This document shows positions 1 to 6,772 of a stretch of 8,411 nucleotides of DNA, piece by piece. Position 1 is the stretch's first letter, and each line of letters opens with the position of its first letter. Source of the stretch: Rickettsiales bacterium (GTDB lineage Bacteria > Pseudomonadota > Alphaproteobacteria > Rickettsiales > UBA1997); assembly GCA_947455365.1 (NCBI GenBank), contig CANGNU010000038.1:1-8411 (forward strand), in the 5' to 3' direction. The position numbers were made by a program, and so were the translations under genes. Under the pieces are notes generated by a model, which was given only the letters and a program-made list of their open reading frames with translations, was not told the DNA's origin and made no database searches.

Positions 1-1
1 G

Positions 2-214
2 CAGCAAAAAGAAAATTCTGAAATGAATAAAGTTAGCATTGTTGACATTGTAAAACCCGTTGGATTTTGGACATCGGTAATTTTAGGACAAAAATTAACT
101 TACTTAATTCAATCAGCACAAATTATTAATAAACGCAGCGAAAAAGGCTTCTGGATTAGCATGATTGAAGCACAAGAACAAGCAGCTGGAAAAGAACGCG
201 GCAGAATGCGTTGA
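2..214 (+). CDS. C-terminal part of an unrecognised protein (5' end outside window)
   Basis: The reading frame is open to the left edge and stops with TGA at 212-214, so this is probably the end of a longer gene. An in-frame ATG lies at 23, but seven codons before it are also open and no ribosome binding site precedes it. The visible 70 or so residues are moderately hydrophobic in the middle (a stretch around GFWTSVILGQ) and end in a basic and glutamine-rich tail with the segments KRSEKGFW and KERGRMR. There is no clear membrane span and no family motif I can name. A gap of 88 bases separates it from the SPOR lipoprotein gene on the same strand. Function unknown; the call that it is coding rests on the open frame and on the protein-like composition. 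Confidence 0.55.
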   Translation, partial: QQKENSEMNKVSIVDIVKPVGFWTSVILGQKLTYLIQSAQIINKRSEKGFWISMIEAQEQAAGKERGRMR

Positions 215-246
215 TATTTATTGCTATTGTTTTTTTCATAAATTAT

Positions 247-275
247 TAATTGTTGTGTGAAAATATTTTTATAAT
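247..275 (+). promoter_or_regulatory. Possible sigma70-type promoter before the envelope operon
   Basis: A perfect TATAAT lies at 270-275, about 27 bases before the ATG at 303. At a 17-base spacing the -35 position (247-252) reads TAATTG, a poor match; a better TTGTTG at 250-255 would leave only 14 bases. The gap 215-302 is very AT-rich, so a chance -10 match is quite possible. The position, in the only sizeable gap before six packed genes, is what favours it. Confidence 0.3.
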
Positions 276-302
276 CTCGCAAAACAATTTTTGTAAAAAC
301 AG

Positions 303-1064
303 ATGAAATTTCTGAACGGAATATTTTTTTCTATTGTCGCGTTAAGCCTTGTTTCATGCTCATCGCCGGATAGTTTGTCAAATGGACAAAAAACAAAATT
401 ACGCATAGTTGATTTGCAAGGGCACGCACATGCGGTTAAAATGCGCACGCCCGAATTAAATGTTCAAGCACTAACTGCGCAAGGAAAAATTTCTGAAGAA
501 GTTCTTAATTCGCAATCGCCAAAAACTACAGCTGGACAGTCTGCCGACTATAACAATAAATATTCCGATAATAATTTTGCTGGCAATTCTAATGATGCTT
601 TGCGCAACACAATGCAATTGCCAGAAGATCCACAAAGAATGGCACAAGCGCGCGCTGAAAGGCCGCGTGTTAGTGAATCTGATATCATCACCGCAGGAAA
701 TTCTGCAAAAAATCAGGAAGAAGAAGTTGAAATTAACTTAGCAGACAACACCCCTAAAGACAAGCCAGTTAAGGCTACAAAGACTAATAATTCTGCAAAA
801 AATGCAGCAGCAGCTTCGGCGCCACAAAAGGGAATTTTTGTACAAACTGGTTCATTTTCAATATTACAAAATGCCAAAATTTCTTTAGAGCAAGTTGAAA
901 AAATTGCTGGAAAATCTTCAATAAAAATTGAAGAAGTTGTTCATGAAAATAAAACAGTTTATCGCGTTTTAATTGGCCCATTTCCTAATAAACAAAAAGC
1001 CTCGGCAATGATTGCAAAACTTGCAAAATCAAACCAGCAGGCAATTATTGTGAGGAATAAATAA
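303..1064 (+). CDS. SPOR-domain lipoprotein
   Basis: Predicted lipoprotein of 253 residues that should bind septal peptidoglycan. The N-terminus has a basic start, a hydrophobic core and a lipobox LVSC, with the acylated cysteine at residue 19. A conserved-looking short block follows (LRIVDLQGHAHAVKMRTPE, residues 33-51). The middle (about 60-175) is a polar, Asn/Gln/Ala/Lys-rich, probably disordered linker. The C-terminus (about 177-253) is a SPOR domain, with FVQTGSF at 179-185 and YRVLIGPF at 220-227, the two typical strands; SPOR domains bind denuded glycan at division sites. There is no double-psi beta-barrel, so it is not a full RlpA although it sits where rlpA often lies, beside dacA. 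The linker carries an in-frame 15-base direct repeat (699-713 and 789-803) encoding NSAKN twice. The ATG at 303 is chosen because it gives the complete signal peptide. The next gene starts directly after its stop. Confidence 0.85.
   Translation: MKFLNGIFFSIVALSLVSCSSPDSLSNGQKTKLRIVDLQGHAHAVKMRTPELNVQALTAQGKISEEVLNSQSPKTTAGQSADYNNKYSDNNFAGNSNDALRNTMQLPEDPQRMAQARAERPRVSESDIITAGNSAKNQEEEVEINLADNTPKDKPVKATKTNNSAKNAAAASAPQKGIFVQTGSFSILQNAKISLEQVEKIAGKSSIKIEEVVHENKTVYRVLIGPFPNKQKASAMIAKLAKSNQQAIIVRNK
1052..1056 (+). promoter_or_regulatory. Ribosome binding site for the second lipoprotein
   Basis: GAGGA lies 8 bases before the ATG at 1065, inside the last codons of the upstream gene. It is the clearest Shine-Dalgarno match in the window and supports the choice of ATG 1065, directly abutting the TAA at 1062-1064. 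Translational coupling is likely. Confidence 0.5.
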
Positions 1065-1961
1065 ATGGCTTGGCAGTCTCTTCTTAATCGAAGTTTTCTG
1101 ATTATTGCGCTAAATATTGCCTTGGGCGCAACCCTAAGCTCTTGCAACAGTTCCAACTATAATGCCGAGCAAGTCAATCTTGAATTTCAGGCAAAATTTC
1201 AATCACAAGTTGCACAAATTAATTCTGGAAGAATTGCGCCGCAACCTACTGACCCTAACGCGCCGCAAGATGCTGGAAATTTTGTTGCAGAAAAATCTGC
1301 ATTGTCTCCATTTAACAGTCCCGATGAATTACTTGGCGTTGCAGGGGCATACAAAAACTCTTCCGCCTCGGTTGATACCAGCAAATTATCGCTAAAAAAA
1401 GCACAAGATTTTACTCCAGATGCGCAAACTTTTTCTGAAGCACAAAGTGCCTTGGCACAAAGCAGATTACCCGAAGACATGTTCGACATTACCTACAATA
1501 CAGAACTTAGCCAACCTTTTATTTTTTCAGGAATCGAATTTGATTTGATAAATATTCCCGCTCATGATGCCTATGGAGTCAACTCTAACTTGAGCGAAAA
1601 GCAATATGCTTTAGCAGGAAATTCATCATTGCAAAAAAATGTTGATCAGGTTTTAGCGTCGCGAAGCCATGATGACATTGAGTTTAGCGAAACATTAGTG
1701 CGCGAACAAAAACAATTACAACGCGAACAAAAAATTATAAATATTTTTGGTAGCGAAACTTTGCCAAGCGAAAAAACAAAAATTATCGATGCAAAAAAAG
1801 ATTCTTCACCTAATGAAAAAGAAAAATTAGCCTTTGAAGATCCATTAAAAAAAGCAATTGCTTTACAAATTATTCAACAAAATTTAAAACAGAATTCTGC
1901 TACAGCCTCTAGTGAAAATGGCAAGGATAGTAGCGGCAATCCAACTCAAAAGATCAATTAA
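1065..1961 (+). CDS. Predicted lipoprotein of unknown function
   Basis: Protein of 298 residues with a lipoprotein signal: a long hydrophobic segment (about 11-24) ends in the lipobox LSSC, cysteine 27. After it come a Gln-rich stretch (about 34-53), a Pro/Asn-rich linker, and a more ordered-looking middle (about 137-195) that includes LPEDMFDITYNTELSQPF and an aromatic/hydrophobic run with EFDLINIPAHDAYG. A highly charged, probably helical or coiled-coil segment follows (about 205-265; EQKQLQREQK), then a Ser/Asn-rich tail. I recognise no enzymatic motif and no SPOR, LysM or OmpA domain. It abuts the SPOR lipoprotein and lies 3 bases before dacA, so a role in peptidoglycan metabolism or outer-membrane/wall tethering is an inference from position only. 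The lipobox makes lipoprotein status fairly secure. Confidence 0.75.
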   Translation: MAWQSLLNRSFLIIALNIALGATLSSCNSSNYNAEQVNLEFQAKFQSQVAQINSGRIAPQPTDPNAPQDAGNFVAEKSALSPFNSPDELLGVAGAYKNSSASVDTSKLSLKKAQDFTPDAQTFSEAQSALAQSRLPEDMFDITYNTELSQPFIFSGIEFDLINIPAHDAYGVNSNLSEKQYALAGNSSLQKNVDQVLASRSHDDIEFSETLVREQKQLQREQKIINIFGSETLPSEKTKIIDAKKDSSPNEKEKLAFEDPLKKAIALQIIQQNLKQNSATASSENGKDSSGNPTQKIN

Positions 1962-1964
1962 TCA

Positions 1965-3326
1965 ATGTTATATAAAACAAAAAACTACGCCTTAATTTTA
2001 CTTGCTTCATTTTGTGTAACGGCATTTTTTTCTTGCGAAGTTTTTGCGGCAAAAAAATTGGCCGAAAAAGCTGATGCAAAAATAATTAATACTAAAAAGC
2101 CTGTCGCACGAAAAGTTGCCGCAAAAAAGAAAAAGACTTTGGCGCAAGAAGCTGTGGCCGCGCCAAATAAGACTGCTCAAGCTGTTGCTGATAACGCACC
2201 CGCCCCTGTTAAATCTGGAATTGCCGCAGAATTTTCGCATTTGGCGCAGGCTGATTATTTTTTCTTGATGGATCACGACACCAAAGAAATTTTGCTGCAA
2301 AAAAACGCCGATGTTCGCTTAGCGCCGTCATCCATGACAAAAATTATGACCGCCTATGTAGTGTTTGACCAGATAAAACAAGGCCATATCACCCTCGATA
2401 ACCAATGCCTAATTGGCAAAGACGCATGGAGAAAGAGTGGCTCTAGCATGTTTCTAAACTACGGCGATGTAGTTTCTGTTAATGAATTAGTAAAGGGATT
2501 ACTTGCAGTTTCAGGCAACGACGCCGCAATGGCATTGGCTGAAAGCACCGCTGGCGGCATTGATAAATTCGTCGCGCTAATGAATATTAAAGCGAAAGAA
2601 CTTGGCCTAAAAAATAGCCACTTCGCCAACCCGCACGGGCTTAATGAAGACGGGCATTACATGAGTGTTCATGACCTTGGAATTTTAATATCACGCATTT
2701 ACTCTGACTTTCCACAATTTGCCCCTTATTTATCAATTGAAGAATTTACTTATCACTCAATTACTCAGCCCAATCATAATCCACTAATTCAAAATAATTA
2801 TGATGGCATGGTTGGCGGCAAGACAGGCTACACGGGCGATGGCGGCTATGGCGTTGTTGGCAGCGTCAAGCGAAATAATCGTCGCTTAGTTGCTGTTGTT
2901 AATAAAGTAAAAACTCCCAAGCTGCGCGGCGCAATCATCGCCGAGCTTTTTGATTACGGCTTCGAGCGCTATAAAAAATTAACTTTATTCGAAAAAGATC
3001 AGCCAATTGCTAAATTAAAAATATGGATGGGCAAAAGCAGCGAGACAACAGTAGCGCCAAACCAAGAAATTTCCTTCAATATTCCCACGGAAAAACAAAT
3101 TGAAGCTGTGAAAGTTAAAGTTGAATATCTGGGCCCAATCTATGCACCAGTAGCGAAGGGAGCAAAAATTGCCGTACTAAAAGTTGAAATTAAAAATTAC
3201 AAAACTCTTGAATATTCACTTTTTGCCAAGGAAAATGTTGACAAATCGGGCTATTTGCAAAGAATGACTCAACTGCTTCGTTACAAGACTAGAGCGCTTT
3301 TGATGCGCTTTGGATTAATCTCTTAA
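1965..3326 (+). CDS. dacA: D-alanyl-D-alanine carboxypeptidase (PBP5/6 type, peptidase S11)
   Basis: Low-molecular-weight penicillin-binding protein of 453 residues that removes the terminal D-alanine from peptidoglycan pentapeptides in the periplasm. All three active-site motifs are present: SMTK (Ser123 nucleophile, Lys126), SGN (183-185) and KTG (286-288). A signal peptide covers about 1-28, with likely cleavage after VFA. Between it and the catalytic domain is an unusual Lys/Ala-rich linker (about 29-85, including KKKK at 54-57). The catalytic domain spans about 90-335, followed by a PBP5 C-terminal beta domain (about 340-420). The last 25 or so residues (LLRYKTRALLMRFG) look like a cationic amphipathic helix for membrane anchoring, as in E. 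coli PBP5. The ATG lies 3 bases after the preceding stop. The function call is secure; PBP5 versus PBP6/DacC subtype cannot be decided. Confidence 0.95.
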   Translation: MLYKTKNYALILLASFCVTAFFSCEVFAAKKLAEKADAKIINTKKPVARKVAAKKKKTLAQEAVAAPNKTAQAVADNAPAPVKSGIAAEFSHLAQADYFFLMDHDTKEILLQKNADVRLAPSSMTKIMTAYVVFDQIKQGHITLDNQCLIGKDAWRKSGSSMFLNYGDVVSVNELVKGLLAVSGNDAAMALAESTAGGIDKFVALMNIKAKELGLKNSHFANPHGLNEDGHYMSVHDLGILISRIYSDFPQFAPYLSIEEFTYHSITQPNHNPLIQNNYDGMVGGKTGYTGDGGYGVVGSVKRNNRRLVAVVNKVKTPKLRGAIIAELFDYGFERYKKLTLFEKDQPIAKLKIWMGKSSETTVAPNQEISFNIPTEKQIEAVKVKVEYLGPIYAPVAKGAKIAVLKVEIKNYKTLEYSLFAKENVDKSGYLQRMTQLLRYKTRALLMRFGLIS

Positions 3327-3335
3327 TAAAAAAAT

Positions 3336-3650
3336 ATGGATATCAAATCTTTAATGAAACAAGCACAAGAAGTGCAGAAAAAAATGCAAAAAATTCAAGA
3401 TGATTTAGTCAATCATTCTTATGAAGGCATTGCTGGCGCTGGTGCGGTGAAGGTTATGGTTAATGGCGCAGGTTTTGCCAAAACAATTACGCTTGATGAC
3501 TCTCTGCTTAAAAGAGAGGAAAAAGAAATTCTCGAAGATTTAATCGTTGCTGCTTTTAACGATGCAAAAAATAAAATTGATGAAGGCTCTGCAGCCTCAA
3601 TGAAAGAGGCAACTAGCGGCATTCCACTTCCTGCAGGATTCAAATTTTAG
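3336..3650 (+). CDS. ybaB: YbaB/EbfC family nucleoid-associated protein
   Basis: Small protein of 104 residues, the normal length for the family. It opens with a long amphipathic, Lys/Gln-rich helix (MKQAQEVQKKMQKIQDDL, 7-24), then the characteristic small-residue turn and strand GAGAVKVMVNG (34-44). Strand and helix segments follow, and it ends in the typical PLPAGFKF. Members form dimers that bind DNA and affect nucleoid structure and gene expression. In most bacteria ybaB sits between dnaX and recR; here it lies 9 bases after dacA and 4 bases before trpF, without either partner in view. The ATG is preceded by an A-run rather than a Shine-Dalgarno sequence. Confidence 0.93.
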   Translation: MDIKSLMKQAQEVQKKMQKIQDDLVNHSYEGIAGAGAVKVMVNGAGFAKTITLDDSLLKREEKEILEDLIVAAFNDAKNKIDEGSAASMKEATSGIPLPAGFKF

Positions 3651-3654
3651 ATGA

Positions 3655-4275
3655 ATGAAAGTTAAGCTTTGTGGCTTTACCGAAAGCGCGTCTTTACTTA
3701 CTGCCGTCAATTGCGGCGTTGATTTTCTTGGCTTTGTTTTTCATCAAAAATCGCCGCGAAATATTTCTTTTGAGCAAGCTGGCAAGCTCTCTTTGCTGGT
3801 TCCCTCTTCAATAAAAAAAGTTGCGGTGGTTGTAAATCCATCTTTAAAATTACTGCACGACATCAATTTAGCCCTACAGCCACAATACTTTCAGCTACAT
3901 GGGCAAGAAACTATAGAGCAAGTTTTGTTGATAAAAAACACCTTCCCTACCGTCAAAATTATCAAAGCCTTTTCCATTAGTGAAAAAGAAGATCTTGAAC
4001 AAAGCCTTGATTTCATTGATCTAGCTGATATTTTTCTTTTCGATAATGCTAGTGGCGGATCAGGAAAATCTTTTAATTTTACTTTTTTACAAAATTTTTC
4101 TTGTAAAAAAAATTGGTTTCTTGCGGGCGGATTAAACTCTTCCAACATCTTGGAAGCCCTGAAAATAACGGGCGCAAAGATGGTTGATATTTCTTCTGGC
4201 ATTGAAAAAAAACGCGGAAAAAAATCACCAGATTTAATTATTGAATTAATGACGAAGATAAAAAATGTTGGTTAA
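3655..4275 (+). CDS. trpF: Phosphoribosylanthranilate isomerase
   Basis: TIM-barrel enzyme of 206 residues that converts N-(5-phosphoribosyl)anthranilate to CdRP, the third step of tryptophan synthesis. Family landmarks are in order: KLCGFT near the N-terminus, with the general-base cysteine at residue 6; DFLGFVF (23-29) and the SPR that follows; FQLHG (79-83); the catalytic aspartate at 130 in LFDNASGGSGKSF, with the phosphate-binding GGSGK; LAGGL (156-160); and VDISSGIE (177-184). Length is normal and every key residue is present, so it should be active. No other trp gene is in the window, and trpB/trpA do not follow as they often do. The start lies 4 bases after the ybaB stop, without a strong ribosome binding site. 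The 3' end overlaps the next gene by 11 bases. Confidence 0.95.
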   Translation: MKVKLCGFTESASLLTAVNCGVDFLGFVFHQKSPRNISFEQAGKLSLLVPSSIKKVAVVVNPSLKLLHDINLALQPQYFQLHGQETIEQVLLIKNTFPTVKIIKAFSISEKEDLEQSLDFIDLADIFLFDNASGGSGKSFNFTFLQNFSCKKNWFLAGGLNSSNILEALKITGAKMVDISSGIEKKRGKKSPDLIIELMTKIKNVG

Positions 4276-6244
4276 AATAAGAAATTTTCTACTAGGAAAA
4301 CCTCGCGATCCTTTCGATAATGAAACTCGCAAAAGCATCTCGCTCATCGCCTTCATGGCATGGATTGGCCTTGGCGCCGATGGAATTTCTTCTTCATGCT
4401 ACGGTCCTGAAGAGGCCTTCTTGGCCCTTGGCACACATGAAGAGCTGGCCATTTACCTTGCAATTGCCACCGCCTTCACCGTCTTTGTTATTTCTTACGC
4501 CTACACTCAAGTTATTGAACTTTTTCCCAATGGTGGCGGCGGATATCGCGTGGCAACTCGCTTGCTTGGGCCTTACGCCGGCTTGGTTTCTGGCTCGGCA
4601 CTAATTATTGATTATGCTCTAACAATTTCAATTTCTGTTGCCAGCGGCATTGACGCAATGTTCAGTTTTTTTCCATTAGAATTGCAATGGATGAAGCTTG
4701 GCACAGCAATTCTGCTGGTTATATTGCTAGCTTTCCTCAATTTGCGCGGCATGAAAGAGTCGATCAAATTTCTTATGCCAATTTTTATGGGTTTTATCAT
4801 CACCCATGTTGCGCTAATTTTTTATGGAATTTTCTCGCATCGCCACGGCCTGTCAGAGCTTGTGCCTAACGCTGTCGCAGAAACTAGTGAGCTTGGCCAA
4901 ACTGCAGGATTAGTTTTTATCATCTCACTTTTCTTAAAAGCATTTTCGATGGGGGGCGGTACCTACACTGGTCTTGAGGCCGTTTCAAATAATGTCAATA
5001 CGCTTTCTGAGCCGCGGGTTAAAACCGCAAAACTGACAATGTTAATCTTGTCAATATCCTTGGCGTTCATGGCTGCAGGCATCATCTTCCTCTACCTGCT
5101 TTGGGGTGTAAACAAAGTTGAAGGACAAACTCTTAACGCTTCGGTTTTTTACATTATCACCGATAATTGGTCATTTCGCGGCGTCGAATTAGGGCCAATC
5201 TTAGTTCCAATCATTTTATTATTAGAAACGGGGCTGTTAATGGTTGCTGCCAATTCTGGCTTGCTAGCAGGCCCACAAGTAGTTGCCAACATGGCGGCAG
5301 ATGAATGGATGCCAAAATCTTTTAGTTCACTTTCTAGTCGCCTTGTTGTAAAAAATGGCATTTTATTTATGAGCATTGCGGCCATTCTAACCTTACTCAT
5401 TACTGGTGGCGCGGTGCGAATTCTTATCGTACTTTATAGTATCAATGTATTTATTACTTTTTCATTATCCTTGCTGGGCCTGCTAATTTATTGGGCGCGT
5501 CATCGCAATAAACCACATTGGCAACGCAAATTTGTCGTTGCAGTTATTGGCTTCATCGTTTGTTTTGGAATTTTAGGAATTACTATTTTTGAAAAATTTT
5601 ACGAAGGTGGCTGGATTACTCTTCTTATCACTTCGGTCTTTGTCGCTGTAGGCTTCGTCATTCGCCGCCTTTACCGCCGTTTAAAAGTTTCGTTGGAAAA
5701 AAATGAAGCACAATTTGTTGATTATGGCAATATTGCCGATATTGAAATGGTCCACGAGATCAATAAATCTGCACCTACAGCCGCTATTATTGTTGATCAA
5801 CATTTTGGCAGCGGCATGAATTGTTTACTTGCTATTAAAAGATTATTTCCGGGAATTTTCCAAAATTTCATCTTCGTAACCGTTGGTGAGCTTGACTCTA
5901 ACATTTTCAGCGAAGAAAAGAAATGGCGCGAAATGCGCAGGCGCACCAAGGCAACTTTACGCAAATATCGCAACTATTGCAACGCTAATGGCCGCTTTGC
6001 GAAATCTTATGTGGGATATGGCACTGATATTGTTGAAAAGCTCTCGCAACTGACTGAGCGCGTTACCAAAGACTATCCCAATACAACATTCTTTGGCACA
6101 AAGTTTATCTTCGATAATGAAAATATTTTCACGCAATTGCTTTATAACCATGTCGCCTACATTATGCAGCGCCGCTTACATGCTAAAGGGCGGACAATGG
6201 TCGTGTTGCCAATGAATATTAATTTGCGTGATGAGGTGAAGTAA
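4265..6244 (+). CDS. KimA-like APC-superfamily permease (possible potassium transporter)
   Basis: Polytopic inner-membrane protein of 659 residues. About twelve hydrophobic segments occupy residues 25-467, and a cytosolic C-terminal domain covers about 480-659. The first-helix motif GLGADGISSSCYGPEEAF (35-52) matches the proton-coupled potassium importer KimA (YdaO) group within the APC superfamily. Asp39 and Tyr46 have the spacing of residues reported, from memory, as K+ ligands in Bacillus KimA. A second conserved region is GGGTYTGLEAVSNN (230-243). The C-terminal part begins with APTAAIIVDQHFGSG and has alternating strands and helices like the USP-like domain of KimA relatives. General annotation would be amino acid permease; potassium is the better guess but unproven. 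In Firmicutes KimA is controlled by c-di-AMP, which most alphaproteobacteria are not known to make. Its ATG is inside the end of trpF, indicating translational coupling, and its 3' end overlaps the convergent Coq10-type gene by 26 bases. Confidence 0.85.
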   Translation: MLVKIRNFLLGKPRDPFDNETRKSISLIAFMAWIGLGADGISSSCYGPEEAFLALGTHEELAIYLAIATAFTVFVISYAYTQVIELFPNGGGGYRVATRLLGPYAGLVSGSALIIDYALTISISVASGIDAMFSFFPLELQWMKLGTAILLVILLAFLNLRGMKESIKFLMPIFMGFIITHVALIFYGIFSHRHGLSELVPNAVAETSELGQTAGLVFIISLFLKAFSMGGGTYTGLEAVSNNVNTLSEPRVKTAKLTMLILSISLAFMAAGIIFLYLLWGVNKVEGQTLNASVFYIITDNWSFRGVELGPILVPIILLLETGLLMVAANSGLLAGPQVVANMAADEWMPKSFSSLSSRLVVKNGILFMSIAAILTLLITGGAVRILIVLYSINVFITFSLSLLGLLIYWARHRNKPHWQRKFVVAVIGFIVCFGILGITIFEKFYEGGWITLLITSVFVAVGFVIRRLYRRLKVSLEKNEAQFVDYGNIADIEMVHEINKSAPTAAIIVDQHFGSGMNCLLAIKRLFPGIFQNFIFVTVGELDSNIFSEEKKWREMRRRTKATLRKYRNYCNANGRFAKSYVGYGTDIVEKLSQLTERVTKDYPNTTFFGTKFIFDNENIFTQLLYNHVAYIMQRRLHAKGRTMVVLPMNINLRDEVK

Positions 6245-6701
6245 GATTTTTGACTAAGAAAATCTGCCGCGCGCGTTCTTCAAAGGCGCCAATCATCTTC
6301 AGTGCAGCTTTTTCAAAAATTCCACCAATCATTTTTTCAAGAAAAATTGAATTGAATTGAAACTCGATAAAAAATTCTATTTCACAAGAATTTTTGTCTG
6401 CTAATTGTTTAACTTTCCAACTGCTAAATAAATTTTTAAACGGCCCGCTAATGGCGTGCGTCTCTACAAAATAAAGGCCTTCTGGGCTTTTTCCATGCTT
6501 TACATCTGAGCGATATTTCTCAAAAAAATTTTTAAAATTAATCAGCAAATCGGCGGTTAAATTATTGGAAGAAATTTTTTCGATAATTTTTGCTTGTTTG
6601 CACCAAGGTAAAAATTCGGGATATTTTTCAATATCCATAACTAGCGCGAAGATTTGCTGGGCTTGGTATGGCATGGTTTTTGTTTCAAAAAAACTTGGCA
6701 T
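6219..6701 (-). CDS. ratA: Coq10/RatA family ubiquinone-binding START-domain protein
   Basis: Protein of 160 residues, with almost the whole length forming one polyketide-cyclase/START-like fold. Landmarks are the N-terminal strand SFFETKTMPYQAQQIFALV, the diagnostic YPEFLPWC block (27-34), GPFKNLFSSWKV (86-97) in the central sheet, EIEFFIEFQF (107-116), and a C-terminal helix (about 120-148) that closes the lipid cavity. Mitochondrial Coq10 binds ubiquinone and is needed for efficient electron transport. E. coli RatA was described as a ribosome-associating toxin, but alphaproteobacterial members are generally thought to act like Coq10. It is the last gene of the exbB-exbD-tonB direction, 71 bases after the tonB stop. 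Its 3' end runs into the permease gene on the other strand. No Shine-Dalgarno sequence precedes the ATG. Confidence 0.9.
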   Translation of the reverse strand: MPSFFETKTMPYQAQQIFALVMDIEKYPEFLPWCKQAKIIEKISSNNLTADLLINFKNFFEKYRSDVKHGKSPEGLYFVETHAISGPFKNLFSSWKVKQLADKNSCEIEFFIEFQFNSIFLEKMIGGIFEKAALKMIGAFEERARQIFLVKNLTSPHHAN

Positions 6702-6715
6702 ATTTTATTTATTGT

Positions 6716-6745
6716 ATTTTACTAGCGACAACTTGATGGCGGCAA
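6716..6745 (-). promoter_or_regulatory. Possible promoter for the Coq10-type gene
   Basis: On the minus strand TTGCCG (6745-6740) and TAAAAT (6721-6716) lie 18 bases apart, in the 71-base gap between the tonB-family stop and the Coq10-type start. Matches to the sigma70 consensus are 4/6 and 5/6. The site would give a very short leader before the ATG at 6701. The gap is the widest in this operon, but the AT richness makes chance matches common. Confidence 0.25.
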
Positions 6746-6772
6746 GCTTCGAAGATTATCAAAATAATGCAA

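Noticed and set aside
2007..2300. 97-codon open frame on the minus strand inside dacA
   Set aside because: It lies antisense to the well-supported signal peptide and linker of DacA. Its Phe/Cys/Arg-rich composition is typical of the complement of Lys/Ala codons.
3651..3665. Mini-ORF ATG AAT GAA AGT TAA overlapping the trpF start
   Set aside because: Four codons arising from the ATGAATGA context. It has no ribosome binding site or other sign of use, and the ATG at 3655 gives the full conserved TrpF N-terminus.
4320..4604. 94-codon plus-strand frame inside the permease gene
   Set aside because: It is out of frame with a clear membrane-transporter gene; its Pro/Ser/Leu-rich content is a frame-shadow product.
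6244..6265. Inverted repeat between the convergent operons as a terminator
   Set aside because: The stem is only seven mostly A-T pairs with an 8-base loop, and no T-run follows on either strand.
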